DNA of 64,000 bases from Pseudomonas brassicacearum subsp. brassicacearum (GCF_008801605.1 NZ_VZPJ01000017.1:51866-115865), one strand, 5' to 3'; shown: positions 26,208 to 35,774, counted from the first letter of the stretch. Numbers and translations are program-made. Notes: a model not told the origin generated them from the sequence alone.

Positions 26208-27131
26208 TCAGGGTTGCGCCAAGACCCCACGCTCGCCCATGAAGGCCTCCAACCGCGACCGCAACCAGCGCTCGGCCGGGTCACTGTCGACATGGCTCAG
26301 CCAGACCATGGACAAATCCAGGGTTGGGGTCTTGAAAGGAAAGGGTTCGTTGAACAGTTGCCCCGAAGCCGCCATGGCGGCGGCGGTATAGTCCGGCAGG
26401 CTGGCGATCAGGTCCGTGCCGGCCAGCAACGCCGGCAATGCGCTGTATTGCGGCACCGATAGCACGACCTGGCGCGTGCGTCCGATCTCGGCCAGCCATT
26501 CATCGGCAAACCCGGCAACGTTCGCGGTATGGGACACCAGCACATGGGGTCGCGCGCAATACTCGTCCAGGGTCAGCGGCGTGTCCGAGGCATCGGCGCG
26601 CAACACCCGGGGCTGGATGTGTCGCAACAATTTGCGCTTGGCGTTGGCCGGCAGACCGCGCGTCTGGCTGATGCCCACGGTGATGTCGCCCGATGCCAGC
26701 AAATCGGGGATGCGCCAGTAATCGACGTGCTGCACCACGAACACGATTTGCGGCGCTTCTTGCCGCAGGCTGCTCAACAGGGGCGGCAACAGGCCGAACT
26801 CGACGTCATCCGACAGGCCGATGCGAAACGTCATGGTGCTGTTGGTGGGATCGAAATCGTGGGTCAGGCTCAAGGCCACAGACAGCGAATCGAGCGCCGG
26901 AGATAGATGCCGGATGATTTCTTCAGCCCGGGCCGTCGGCTCCATGCGGTGGCCGACGCGAATGAACAACGGGTCGTTGAACATCTTGCGCAAACGATTG
27001 AGGGCCGAGCTGATGGTTGGTTGGCCCAGGAACAGTTTTTCCGCCACCCGTGTCACGTTACGCTCAAGCATCAGCGTTTCGAAAACCACCATCAGGTTGA
27101 TGTCGGCCTTGCGCAATTCGTTGCGGTTCAT
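26208..27131 (-). CDS. LysR-family transcriptional regulator
   Basis: The 307-aa protein has N-terminal ADINLMVVFETLMLERNVTR and helix-turn-helix text KLFLGQPTISSALNRLRKMF (residues about 32-51), with the effector-binding domain after residue 90. The start is ATG 27131 (MNRNELRKAD), the usual start position before the first helix. It lies 102 bp upstream of the tautomerase gene on the same strand. The target is not evident. Confidence 0.86.
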   Translation of the reverse strand: MNRNELRKADINLMVVFETLMLERNVTRVAEKLFLGQPTISSALNRLRKMFNDPLFIRVGHRMEPTARAEEIIRHLSPALDSLSVALSLTHDFDPTNSTMTFRIGLSDDVEFGLLPPLLSSLRQEAPQIVFVVQHVDYWRIPDLLASGDITVGISQTRGLPANAKRKLLRHIQPRVLRADASDTPLTLDEYCARPHVLVSHTANVAGFADEWLAEIGRTRQVVLSVPQYSALPALLAGTDLIASLPDYTAAAMAASGQLFNEPFPFKTPTLDLSMVWLSHVDSDPAERWLRSRLEAFMGERGVLAQP

Positions 27132-27203
27132 CCACTGCCCTCGATCCTTGATTGGATGCAGTGTAGAAACGCCAGGGGCTGCGCGTCTATGCGCCCCTGC
27201 TTT

Positions 27204-27232
27204 TGTGGCGAGGGATTCATCCCCTCGCCACA
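27204..27232. repeat. Short palindrome (GTGGCGAGGGAT type)
   Basis: TTGTGGCGAGGGAT is followed by ATCCCCTCGCCACAA. It is the same family as the unit at 4347-4376, with one base less in the left arm. Confidence 0.75.
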
Positions 27233-27277
27233 ATAGTCATTGCGCCTGCAAGCGGTTTCAGGCGCCCCTATAAAAAC

Positions 27278-29362
27278 TTACTTCACGGTCAATGATTTCA
27301 GCCCCAGCGCCATGACGCGCTCATCCCCCCCCAACCCCAGCGCCTTGGGACTGATGGCATCGGGCAAATGGAAATGCACGCGCAACGGCCCATCCACGCC
27401 CATCGCTTCACGAATGGCCGGTGTCAGGGGCAGTTCAAAGGTGTTGTCCTGCAGGCGCGTGAACTGCGTCGACAACGCCGCCACACCGTTGATCGAGACG
27501 TCCACTCGCTGGCGCGCGTGCTGGGGCTGCACGAACGCCGCCGCTTCGATCGAAAGGGCGCGCGCCTCTGGCGGTATGCGCAAGACAATCTCAGCCTCGG
27601 TCCCTTCCGACCAGGTGCCCCACTCCTCGACGCGTCCCCAGCCGTCGGCCAACATCGGGTTGATTCGGCTGAACACCTGGCGCTCGCCGAGCTTCATCTG
27701 CACATCCAGCGTCTCATCGGCAAACGGTGGGCATTGGGCACATGACTTCCAACCCGGCGCCAGCACCACGAGGCCATCGATACGGGTCAACAGGTCGGTC
27801 TGGCGCTTGACGGTCTTCGCTGCCTGAAGCGCGGTGCCAGGGTCGAGGATGTACAACGAATCCGCTGCATACTCGCCGCTGGCAAGCATCTGCGCGGCGC
27901 GGCGCTGGGCTTGTTCGATCTCCCGGGTGCCCATGCGTCCCAGGTAGACGCCATCGGTTTGCAACCCATGCGTCAGAGCGTATTGGCTGGTCAGCAGCCA
28001 ATTTTCCGGCTGGTTCTGCGGCAGCAGCGTCCGGACTTTCGAATAATGGCTGGCCGCACTGGCCCAGAACGGATCCGTCATGGACGTGGGCCAACTGGAG
28101 GCGGCCGGCATCATCCGGCTCTGGCGCAGGCCTGCCCATCCAGCGCGGGTATCCAGGACTTGCACCAGCAGGGCAATGGCCAGCAGATACACCGCCGCCC
28201 GTGGTTTATTGCCGCGGATCACCAGGAAAATCACGGCAAATACGATGGCGTAGAACACCGGCCAGAACATCCGGCCAGCCGCGCGAAAGACGTTCGCCAG
28301 CAGCTCAAGGGGCCTGGGCAGCCAGTAATGCAGATTCAGCATGCCGATGCCGAGGTTGTTGGTCAGCGAAAACAGCGTCAGCCCGATCAATGCCAACAGC
28401 AACAGTCGCCTGTGGCGTACGGCATTCGCCAAACCGGTGTTGCCTTGCAGCAACGCCACGCCGGCGCAGATTGCCAGCATGAGGATGCCCAATCCCAGGT
28501 AATTGAAACCTTCGTAGTCCCCGGGGCCCTGGGGCATGTCGCGCAAGGTGTGTGACCAGCCGCTGGGGTTGACCAGCGACATCACGTTCAGGCGATACAA
28601 CCCATAACCGCCCGCCACGGTCCCGCCGCCCACGCTGAAATAACCCGCCTGCCAGCAGCAGAACGCAACCAGCAAAAACAAGCCACCCAGCTCGATCAAG
28701 GCATCGCGCCGGGACAACCGGCCCTTGATGGCCTGACTGGCAAGGTCAGCCAGCCAGATCAGCGCCACCATGGCCAACAGGTAGGCATGCACCAGTGCCG
28801 TCACGGCCAGCAGCACGCCCCAGGCCAGCCGCCGCTTCTGCAAGCCCGGCCGCAGCGCCAGGTACAGGGCCGCCAGGATCAGGAAATGCCCGGACAACGA
28901 CAGATGCCCACCCATGCGCAGAAACATCGGCGGCGAAAACACAAACAACCCTGTCCCCAACAGCCTGATCCACAGCGACGGCGTCAACAGGCCGACCAAT
29001 TTCCAGGCGAACCAGGCTTGCAGGATGAAACAGGCCAGCAACCACAGGCCAAAATACTGGAACGTCTCGGGCAGCCAGGAGCTGAAGGGTTTGAACAGGA
29101 ACGCCAGCAGCGGGTTGGAGTCGGAAAAAATGATGCCGTTGCCCAACTCCAAACCATAGGAAGGGTTCATGCCCAACGGAAAGGTCCAGGGTGAATTGCG
29201 GAAAAACGCCCAGCCCATGTAGTGGGTCGCCGCATCGCCCTCCCCCAACCAGCCGATGTTCGTCGGATCCAGGACCCGCGGGCCGATCACCAGCAGGAAC
29301 GCCAGCGCGCCCAACAGTATGGGCAACAAGCAAACCCAATAACGCTCACCACGAACGGTCAT
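27278..29362 (-). CDS. DUF6311-like polytopic membrane protein, probable glycan-modifying transferase
   Basis: The 694-aa protein has about 11 membrane segments in the first 430 residues and a soluble C-terminal part of about 250 residues. The first periplasmic loop contains GEGDAATHYMGWAFFRN, with the acidic pair expected in C-type (GT-39/83-like) glycosyltransferases using lipid-linked sugars. The length and the GtrA/GtrB-like neighbours suggest it transfers a sugar onto a surface glycan in the periplasm. Its ATG overlaps the gtrA stop (ATGA), so it is the last gene of a coupled operon. The family is recalled, not searched. Confidence 0.7.
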   Translation of the reverse strand: MTVRGERYWVCLLPILLGALAFLLVIGPRVLDPTNIGWLGEGDAATHYMGWAFFRNSPWTFPLGMNPSYGLELGNGIIFSDSNPLLAFLFKPFSSWLPETFQYFGLWLLACFILQAWFAWKLVGLLTPSLWIRLLGTGLFVFSPPMFLRMGGHLSLSGHFLILAALYLALRPGLQKRRLAWGVLLAVTALVHAYLLAMVALIWLADLASQAIKGRLSRRDALIELGGLFLLVAFCCWQAGYFSVGGGTVAGGYGLYRLNVMSLVNPSGWSHTLRDMPQGPGDYEGFNYLGLGILMLAICAGVALLQGNTGLANAVRHRRLLLLALIGLTLFSLTNNLGIGMLNLHYWLPRPLELLANVFRAAGRMFWPVFYAIVFAVIFLVIRGNKPRAAVYLLAIALLVQVLDTRAGWAGLRQSRMMPAASSWPTSMTDPFWASAASHYSKVRTLLPQNQPENWLLTSQYALTHGLQTDGVYLGRMGTREIEQAQRRAAQMLASGEYAADSLYILDPGTALQAAKTVKRQTDLLTRIDGLVVLAPGWKSCAQCPPFADETLDVQMKLGERQVFSRINPMLADGWGRVEEWGTWSEGTEAEIVLRIPPEARALSIEAAAFVQPQHARQRVDVSINGVAALSTQFTRLQDNTFELPLTPAIREAMGVDGPLRVHFHLPDAISPKALGLGGDERVMALGLKSLTVK

Positions 29363-29742
29363 CGATACGTCCAGAAATTATGCAGGATGAAGGTAAACAC
29401 CGGGATAATCAGTGCCACGGCCGCGATGCCCGCCAGGTAATCCAGGCCGACACGCTGGGCCACCCAGGCCACCAGCATCGCCAGCCCCAACCCGCCGATC
29501 GAGACCACCACGAAACGGCCGAGGGTGCGGCCATGCAAGCGGCTGGAAAAGCTCCAGAGGGTGTTGACCAGGTACGACACCACGGTCGCCACGACAAAGG
29601 CGAAACCATTGGCCAGTGGCGGGTTTGCCAGGATCAGGTGCACGAACAGCACCGCAGCCAGCACATGCACCGCCGTGACGAGCAGGCCTGTCATGGCAAA
29701 GCGCAGGGCACGTCGCAGCAACGGCGAGTGCGTCCAGATCAC
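29359..29742 (-). CDS. GtrA-family membrane protein (putative flippase)
   Basis: The 127-aa protein has four hydrophobic segments; FAMTGLLVTAVHVLAAVLFV opens and FVVATVVSYLVNTLWSFSSR carries the family NTxWSF motif. GtrA proteins are thought to flip undecaprenyl-phosphate-linked sugars. The start is GTG 29742, overlapping the methyltransferase stop as GTGA; the longer upstream frame lies inside that gene. It is between a methyltransferase and the large membrane transferase gene. Confidence 0.85.
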   Translation of the reverse strand: MIWTHSPLLRRALRFAMTGLLVTAVHVLAAVLFVHLILANPPLANGFAFVVATVVSYLVNTLWSFSSRLHGRTLGRFVVVSIGGLGLAMLVAWVAQRVGLDYLAGIAAVALIIPVFTFILHNFWTYR

Positions 29743-30449
29743 GGCTTCTGCGCCAGGCAGAACACCGTCAGGCCGGCCATACGATTGGCGCCCATGAACG
29801 GACGCTCCAGGCTGCAAAGAGACTTCAACACGCCATTGACCAGCGGATGATGCCGCGCCAGCTGCGACTTGGCCGGGGCTCCGGACGCCTTGCGCTGCAA
29901 CAGTCGCAGACCGGCGGCAATCGGAAATACCAGGCCGAAGTAATACGCACCTTGCTGGACCTGCAGACCGGCCTGCGCCACGACACTTTCCAGCTGCTTG
30001 AGGGTGTAGCGGCGCTTGTGCTCGAGAAAATCATCATGCCCGCTCCAGAGAAACTGGAACGCCGGCACGGTGATCAGGAAGCGGCTGCCGGACGGCACTT
30101 TGTCGACGTAGGCCTTGAGCAGCCCCACGTCATCGTCCACATGCTCCAGCACGTCCATCAGCAACACCAGGTCCGCGTCCAGCGTGTCGATGGCACGGCG
30201 GTAGCGGACCGGTTTACCGGCGGTGCTGGCGTCGGAGTCGGCCGGATAACTGATGTCCACGCACCAGGCCTGGGCCGTTGCGGTATGGGTCAGCAGGTGA
30301 TGGGAAAAAAAGCCCGACCCAGCCCCCACGTCCAGTAGCGTACTGGCCGAGAAACCCTTGAGCATGTGCAGCATGGCGCGTGCTTTCGACCGGTAGTACC
30401 AATGCTGCTCGATATCGGGACCGAGGATATCGGTTTCCTTGAGGTCCAT
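29739..30449 (-). CDS. Class I SAM-dependent methyltransferase in the glycan operon
   Basis: The 236-aa protein has motif I TLLDVGAGSGFFSHHL (about residues 38-53), an acidic loop in AWCVDISYP, and ADLVLLMDVLEHVDDDVGLL as motif IV, followed by LITVPAFQFLWSGHDDFLEHKRRYTL. This last text is common to methyltransferases of surface-polysaccharide clusters. It starts two bases after the GT2 stop and overlaps gtrA by four. Methylation of the lipid-linked sugar or of a glycan end is inferred. Confidence 0.82.
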   Translation of the reverse strand: MDLKETDILGPDIEQHWYYRSKARAMLHMLKGFSASTLLDVGAGSGFFSHHLLTHTATAQAWCVDISYPADSDASTAGKPVRYRRAIDTLDADLVLLMDVLEHVDDDVGLLKAYVDKVPSGSRFLITVPAFQFLWSGHDDFLEHKRRYTLKQLESVVAQAGLQVQQGAYYFGLVFPIAAGLRLLQRKASGAPAKSQLARHHPLVNGVLKSLCSLERPFMGANRMAGLTVFCLAQKP

Positions 30450-30451
30450 GG

Positions 30452-31420
30452 TCAGTCCTTGGCGTCATAGATGCGCCGCACCAGGAAAACCGGTCGGCGC
30501 TTGGATTCGATGTAGGTGCGGCCCAGGTATTCGCCCAGCACGCCGATACCGATCAGTTGCAACCCGCCCAGGAACGTGACCGCCACCATCAGCGAGGCAT
30601 AGCCCGGCAGGTCCACCCCGGAAATCAGCGTTCGCAGCACGATAAAGATGGCGAACGCAAAGGACACCAGCGAGACGCAAAGCCCCAGGTACGTCCAGAT
30701 ACGCAGCGGTTCGGTGCTGAAGCTGGTGATGCCTTCAAGGGCGAAATTCCACAGGCGCCAGCCATTGAACTTGCTTTCACCGGCGGCCCGTTCAGGCCTG
30801 ACGTAATCCACGTGGGTGGTGCGGAATCCTACCCAGGCAAACAGCCCTTTCATGAAGCGGCGCGATTCGGGCAGGGTTTGCAGGGCATCGACCACGCAGC
30901 GATCCATCAAGCGAAAATCGCCGACATTCTCCGGCAGCTTGTGGTCGGCGATTTTATTGTGCAGCCGGTAGAACCCGTTGGCGGAAACCTGCTTGGCCCA
31001 GGAGTCGGAGTCGCGGTTGATCCGATGGCCCAGCACCACTTCGGCACCGTTGCGCCAGTGGGCAATCATTTCCAGGATCACTTCGGGAGGGTCTTGCAAA
31101 TCGACATCGATCGGCACCACCGCCTGGCCACGGGCGGCTTGCAGGCCGGCACTCAACGCCGCCTCCTTGCCGAAGTTGCGACTCAGGTCGACGACCCGGA
31201 TGCGCGGATCGGTCTTCTGCCGTTCCAGCAGCAGCACCAATGTGTCGTCCACGCTGCCATCGTTGACGAACACCAGTTCCAGGCTCACCAGCGCTTCATG
31301 GGCAAAGACCTGGTCGATCCTGGCCATGAACACATCGATGGACTGGACTTCGTTGTAGACCGGAATGACAAGCGAAAGCGCTAGATGACCCTGCAGATCC
31401 GTTCCTGGATATTCAGTCAC
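30452..31420 (-). CDS. GtrB/DPMS-type glycosyltransferase, family 2
   Basis: The 322-aa protein has LALSLVIPVYNEVQSIDVF at the start, VDLSRNFGKEAALSAGLQAA, and the metal-binding VVPIDVDLQDPPEVI. Two C-terminal membrane segments (about 235-255 and 268-290) precede GEYLGRTYIESKRRPVF. It is typical of bactoprenol-phosphate glycosyltransferases that charge undecaprenyl phosphate with a hexose on the cytoplasmic side. It is the first gene of the four-gene operon ending at 27278. Confidence 0.88.
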   Translation of the reverse strand: MTEYPGTDLQGHLALSLVIPVYNEVQSIDVFMARIDQVFAHEALVSLELVFVNDGSVDDTLVLLLERQKTDPRIRVVDLSRNFGKEAALSAGLQAARGQAVVPIDVDLQDPPEVILEMIAHWRNGAEVVLGHRINRDSDSWAKQVSANGFYRLHNKIADHKLPENVGDFRLMDRCVVDALQTLPESRRFMKGLFAWVGFRTTHVDYVRPERAAGESKFNGWRLWNFALEGITSFSTEPLRIWTYLGLCVSLVSFAFAIFIVLRTLISGVDLPGYASLMVAVTFLGGLQLIGIGVLGEYLGRTYIESKRRPVFLVRRIYDAKD

Positions 31421-31722
31421 TTGATGGCTCTTTTTCTTATAGTGTTTTCAGTCCCATTGGCTTGCGGCCCTAGGCGTCGAAACGTATTAAGCAGGACCGG
31501 GCAGGGCAACGCAAGGATCAAACCGGAACTTCAGCGGACTGCATGTTCGCAACATGACTTTTTTCCAACAGAAAGTCGAACAGCCTCTCCGGGCTCATGC
31601 CCCAGCAATATTTGATAACCAATGGAAACGAATTTCCCGTAGCCAAAACCACCCACTTGGCTAGGCTGGCAGCCACATGCCCAACGCATGTCTTGACTGA
31701 ATGAATCGCAGGGAGCGAACCG
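31421..31722. other. 302-bp divergent intergenic region
   Basis: The stretch separates the glycan operon (minus) from the DUF1508 gene (plus). It is AT-richer than its flanks and must contain both promoters; no gene or palindrome was recognised. Confidence 0.5.
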
Positions 31723-31914
31723 ATGTATTTTGAAATCTATCGACAGACCCGAGGCACCCAGAGCACCGGCAAAGGCCAGTGGCGCTGGCGCTTGAGAGCC
31801 GGCAACCACGAAACGATCGCCAGCGGCGAATCCTATGTGAACAAGAGTGACTGCCTTCATGTCATCGGGCTGATCAAGAATGTCCAGGGTGAAACGCCTG
31901 TAAAGGAGATCTAA
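31723..31914 (+). CDS. DUF1508 (YegP-type) small protein
   Basis: The 63-aa protein has FEIYRQTRGTQ, GQWRWRLRAGNHETIASGESYVNK and CLHVIGLIKN. This is the single YegP domain, a small beta-beta-alpha unit found in one or two copies in many bacteria. The function is unknown. AGGGAGCG precedes the ATG. Confidence 0.85.
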   Translation: MYFEIYRQTRGTQSTGKGQWRWRLRAGNHETIASGESYVNKSDCLHVIGLIKNVQGETPVKEI

Positions 31915-31931
31915 CAGCGCCACGAGGGCTC

Positions 31932-32036
31932 TGTAGGAGCTGGCGAAGCCTGCGATCTTTTGGTCTTGATCTTTCGCTTGAGATTCAAGTGTCTGGGGAA
32001 AGATCGCAGCCTCGTTGCACTCGACAGCTCCTACAC
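31932..32036. repeat. Extragenic palindrome (GTAGGAGCTG type)
   Basis: TGTAGGAGCTGGCGAAGCCTGCGATCTTT-like left unit (start 31932) is complemented by AAAGATCGCAG...CAGCTCCTACA on the right (to 32036). It is a third family of REP-like repeat, common in P. fluorescens-group genomes. Confidence 0.75.
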
Positions 32037-32090
32037 CGGTTCAGCTTTTTTTGCGGTAGGGTATGCGGACAAAAGCAGGAGGCTGGTGCA

Positions 32091-32897
32091 ATGACTCGAT
32101 CAATCCATAATCGCGACTGGCTGGTACGAGCGCCCGATTCGAGGAAAATGGAACGCATCGAGGCCTATTTCAGCGGGCATGGCTACACCACCCATCGCCA
32201 CGACACCTACGCCATCGGAATCACACTTTCCGGCGTGCAGAGCTTCAACTATCGCCACAGCAAACGCCACAGCCAGCCCGGCGGCACCGTCGTCCTGCAC
32301 CCAGACGAGGTGCACGATGGCGAAGCCGGGACGAGCGAGGGTTTTCGCTACCGGATGCTCTACATAGAACCGTCGGTGATCCAGCAAGTGCTGGGGGGCA
32401 AGCCATTGCCCTTCATCGAAGGAGGATTGTCCAACGACCCTCGCCTCAACATCGCGACCCGTCGACTATTGAACGGCCTGGATCATCCCCTCGATCCGCT
32501 GGAGGAAGAGGACGCCATCTACGATGTGGCCCAGGCGCTCGACATCGCGGCCGGCAGCCGACGTGGGCGGCGGCTGATCGACTACCCGGCAGCGGAGCGT
32601 GCCCGCCTGTTCATCCACGATGCCCTCCACCAGGCGATCACACTGGACGACCTGGTGCAGGCCAGCGGCCGGGATCGATGGAGCCTGTCCCGGGATTTCC
32701 GGGCACTGTACGGCACCAGCCCCTATCGCTACATCACCCAGCGCCGCTTGAACGAAGCCCGGCGCCTGGTATTGCATGGCATGCCGTTGAGCGAAGCAGC
32801 CCTGGCCTGTGGTTTTTTCGATCAGAGCCACATGACCCGACTGCACACCCAGGCCTTCGGTATTTCACCGGCACGCTGGCTGAAAATGCTGCGCTGA
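32091..32897 (+). CDS. AraC-family transcriptional regulator
   Basis: The 268-aa protein has an N-terminal cupin-like effector domain (HRHDTYAIGITLSGVQSF, HPDEVHDGEAG) and a C-terminal double helix-turn-helix. Its helices are ITLDDLVQASGRDRWSLSRDF and LSEAALACGFFDQSHMTRLHTQAFGISPARW. The start is ATG 32091, after GCAGGAGGCTGGTGCA; a longer frame upstream runs through the palindrome. The target is unknown. Confidence 0.88.
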   Translation: MTRSIHNRDWLVRAPDSRKMERIEAYFSGHGYTTHRHDTYAIGITLSGVQSFNYRHSKRHSQPGGTVVLHPDEVHDGEAGTSEGFRYRMLYIEPSVIQQVLGGKPLPFIEGGLSNDPRLNIATRRLLNGLDHPLDPLEEEDAIYDVAQALDIAAGSRRGRRLIDYPAAERARLFIHDALHQAITLDDLVQASGRDRWSLSRDFRALYGTSPYRYITQRRLNEARRLVLHGMPLSEAALACGFFDQSHMTRLHTQAFGISPARWLKMLR

Positions 32898-32999
32898 AGG
32901 CTGAGGCTGCGCACGGCAAAAAGCTGCACGATCATCCAATACGCACCCAGGCTCCGACAGTAAGGTACAGCTCACCACCCACCTGAGGAGCATGCCTCG

Positions 33000-33368
33000 A
33001 TGACCCGCTACGCCCCCATCAACTTCGCTCAGAAATACGCACTGTTCCACGAACAATGGGCACCGAAAGTCGTGGCCGAAATGAATGACTACCAATTCAA
33101 GATCGTCCGGCTCGAAGGCGAATTCATCTGGCACACCCACGCCGACACCGATGAAACCTTCATCGTGCTGGAGGGCGAGTTGCGTATCGACTTTCGCGAC
33201 GGTGCGGTAACCATAGGGCCGGGCGAAATGTACGTGGTCAAAAAAGGTGTCGAGCACAAGCCCAGCGCCGCACACGAAGTGAAACTGCTGCTGATCGAAC
33301 CCCGTGGTGTCCTCAATACCGGCGAGGAAACCAACGAGCGAACGGCGGTCAATGATGTGTGGATCTGA
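33000..33368 (+). CDS. Cupin-domain protein
   Basis: The 122-aa single-domain cupin has first motif FIWHTHADTDETFIVLEGEL (two His, Glu) and second motif GPGEMYVVKKGVEHKPSAAH (His). These would bind one metal ion. Family members include small dioxygenases and isomerases; the reaction is unknown. A GAGGAG ribosome-binding site precedes the ATG. Confidence 0.85.
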   Translation: MTRYAPINFAQKYALFHEQWAPKVVAEMNDYQFKIVRLEGEFIWHTHADTDETFIVLEGELRIDFRDGAVTIGPGEMYVVKKGVEHKPSAAHEVKLLLIEPRGVLNTGEETNERTAVNDVWI

Positions 33369-33379
33369 CTGAGCCAGGC

Positions 33380-34126
33380 TCAATCGTATTCAGCTTCCTG
33401 GTGATCGCCCAATAACCGCCGCTGACGAGGTGTCGCGGCGGCCAAGACCACAGGGTTGAACTGCCAGTGCAGATAAGGTGAGAACTTCTGCGCGACCATC
33501 CGCCGGCCGTAGTGCACCTGGAGCATGTAGCGCGTGCGGTCGGCGGTGCGGTTGTCGCTACCGGCGTGCCATAACTCACTGCGCAGTATCAACACATCGC
33601 CCGCCCGGCACAGCACCGGCTGCGCAGAGCGCCCTTGCCACTGCGTTTCGCCCTTCACCGGCGCCCGGCCGGCCTTGTGACTGCCCGCAATGACCTGGGT
33701 CGGACTCAAGTCGGCGTCGATGTCATCCAGGTAAAACTGCGCGGTAAAAACCTGCATCGGCAGTTCAAAGACAGGGTCGGCCAACAGCCCTGGCGGCAAT
33801 TGCATCGCCAGATAATCCAGGTGCAACGGCGCCCCGGTAAAACCGGGATGGCAGCGCCAGGCTGTCTGGCCAATGACATGGCAATCATCACCCAGGGCCG
33901 CCTCGGCCAGCTCGATCACCCCGGCCACATCCAGGAACGGCAGCCAGAACGGATTGCGATTGAACACGCATTTGTAATGATCAATGACGCCGCTGTAGTC
34001 CCAATGCTGGGGCTTCAACTGGTCGATGGCATGGCGCAGGTCGGCGATCTGCCGGGCATCCAACACACCGGGCATCAGGACGAAACCGTCCTGATGCAGG
34101 GCTTGCAGCTGCTCGTCAGTAGACAC
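33380..34126 (-). CDS. Phytanoyl-CoA dioxygenase (PhyH) family protein
   Basis: The 248-aa Fe(II)/2-oxoglutarate-dependent oxygenase-type protein has an HxD pair in GAPLHLDYLAMQL, distal His in RSELWHAGSDNRT and the 2-oxoglutarate-binding Arg in RTRYMLQVHYG. The substrate is unknown. The N-terminus (LQALHQDGFVLMPGVLDARQI) is typical for the family. It ends 11 bases from the convergent cupin gene and lies just downstream of a chemoreceptor gene on the same strand. Confidence 0.85.
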   Translation of the reverse strand: MSTDEQLQALHQDGFVLMPGVLDARQIADLRHAIDQLKPQHWDYSGVIDHYKCVFNRNPFWLPFLDVAGVIELAEAALGDDCHVIGQTAWRCHPGFTGAPLHLDYLAMQLPPGLLADPVFELPMQVFTAQFYLDDIDADLSPTQVIAGSHKAGRAPVKGETQWQGRSAQPVLCRAGDVLILRSELWHAGSDNRTADRTRYMLQVHYGRRMVAQKFSPYLHWQFNPVVLAAATPRQRRLLGDHQEAEYD

Positions 34127-34139
34127 GACACCCCCTGTT

Positions 34140-35774
34140 TCAGGTGCGGAAGCGGCCGGTCAGTTCTGCCAGGTTTCTCGACAGGCTGGACAGCTGTTGG
34201 CTGGCCTGCATGCTCTGGGCAGAGTTCGCTGCCGCTTCGTTGGACAAGTCGCGGATGTCGGAGATGTTGCGGGCGATCTCTTCGGTGACGCTGCTTTGCT
34301 CCTCGCAGGCGTTGGCGATCTGCGCAGCCATGTCGTTGATCCGCAGAATCGAGCCGCTGGTGCCACTGAGCACCTGATCGACCCCCGCCGCACGTTCGAC
34401 ACTGTCACGGGCCTTGCTGCTGCCGACCTGCATGGCTTGCACGGCCTTGGCGACACCGCTTTGCAGCCGTTCGATACGCACCTGAATGTCCTTGGTCGAA
34501 TCCTGGGTGCGCGCCGCCAGGGCCCTGACTTCATCGGCCACGACAGCAAAACCGCGGCCTTGCTCGCCCGCCCGGGCCGCCTCGATGGCAGCGTTCAGTG
34601 CGAGCAGGTTGGTCTGTTCGGCAATGCCCCGGATGACCTCAAGCACGGCACCGATGCTGGAGGTTTCCAGGGCCAATGCCTCGATGGTGCCCGAAGCGCT
34701 CTCCACTTCCTGGGCCAACTGACGGATCGATTCGATGGTGCTGTTGACAACCGCGGTGCCGTCGCGAGACTGACTGCTGGCTTGCTGGGCGGCGTCCGAC
34801 GCGTTCACGGCATTGTGTGCCACCTCATGCACTGCGGCACTCATCTGGGTCGCCGCCGTACTGACCTGGTCAAGCGCCGCGTGTTCGCTGCTGATCAACT
34901 TGTCATTGGTCGCGGCCATATTGGCCATGGCCCGCGCGGCGGCATCCACCTCCCCGGTCACGCGGCCCACTTCGGCAATCAACGGCTGCAGCTTATCGAG
35001 AAAACGGTTGAACGCACTGCCAAGCTGGCCCAGCTCGTCAGCCGAACGCACCTCGAGACGGCCCTTCAGATCCCCACCGCCCTCGGCGATCTGTTCGACA
35101 CGGTGCAGCAGTCGACGCATTGGACGCAGCACGACCATTGGCAAGGCCACAATCAGCAGGATGCAACCCAGCAGCCCCACCAACAAGATACCGCCCTGCT
35201 GCACCCCAACCGCCTGGCCATGGTCAATCGCCGCTTGCCCCTCGCGCAGAGACGCTTCGTCTTCCAGTTCACCGAGCTTGTCGATGGCATCGCGCATGGT
35301 GTCAAACTTACTTTCACCGTCACCAAAACTCAGCGCACTGGCCGCCTGGGGATTGCTCGCGGCCTGCTCGACCACCTGCCGCGAAACCTGCGACCACTGT
35401 GCGAAACGGTCATTGAACTGACTGACCAGCGCCAACGCCTCGGCACTTGGCTGCATCGCGGCATATTTCTGCACACGATCATAAGCTTGCTTCAGATTGT
35501 CCCGATGACTGGCACGCAGCGCCTCGGCATGACTGCCCGCATTGCCCCCAAGCAGGCTGCGCTCAGCGACAAAGGCCTGGTAGAGGTCACGATCCGCGTT
35601 GAGCAACAGGCTGATGGCCGGCAGGTAGCGCTTGGTCAACTGCGTGCTGGACTCCGTCACCTGACCGATGCCACGCATGCCCGACCACCCCATCAGCACC
35701 AACAGCAACGCCAGGAACCCAATGGGCAGGGTGATTTTCCAGCGAAAGCCCAGATCGGCAAAAAACCGCGGCAT
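34140..35774 (-). CDS. Methyl-accepting chemotaxis protein with four-helix-bundle sensor
   Basis: The 544-aa receptor has a first membrane segment at about residues 13-33 (ITLPIGFLALLLVLMGWSGM). A periplasmic helical sensor runs from about 35 to 190, a second membrane segment from about 192 to 214 (GILLVGLLGCILLIVALPMVVL), then a HAMP domain and a long coiled-coil signalling domain. The tip motif EQGRGFAVVADEVRALA is the CheA/CheW contact. The sensor looks like the 4HB_MCP type, which often senses small metabolites; the ligand is unknown. Confidence 0.9.
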   Translation of the reverse strand: MPRFFADLGFRWKITLPIGFLALLLVLMGWSGMRGIGQVTESSTQLTKRYLPAISLLLNADRDLYQAFVAERSLLGGNAGSHAEALRASHRDNLKQAYDRVQKYAAMQPSAEALALVSQFNDRFAQWSQVSRQVVEQAASNPQAASALSFGDGESKFDTMRDAIDKLGELEDEASLREGQAAIDHGQAVGVQQGGILLVGLLGCILLIVALPMVVLRPMRRLLHRVEQIAEGGGDLKGRLEVRSADELGQLGSAFNRFLDKLQPLIAEVGRVTGEVDAAARAMANMAATNDKLISSEHAALDQVSTAATQMSAAVHEVAHNAVNASDAAQQASSQSRDGTAVVNSTIESIRQLAQEVESASGTIEALALETSSIGAVLEVIRGIAEQTNLLALNAAIEAARAGEQGRGFAVVADEVRALAARTQDSTKDIQVRIERLQSGVAKAVQAMQVGSSKARDSVERAAGVDQVLSGTSGSILRINDMAAQIANACEEQSSVTEEIARNISDIRDLSNEAAANSAQSMQASQQLSSLSRNLAELTGRFRT

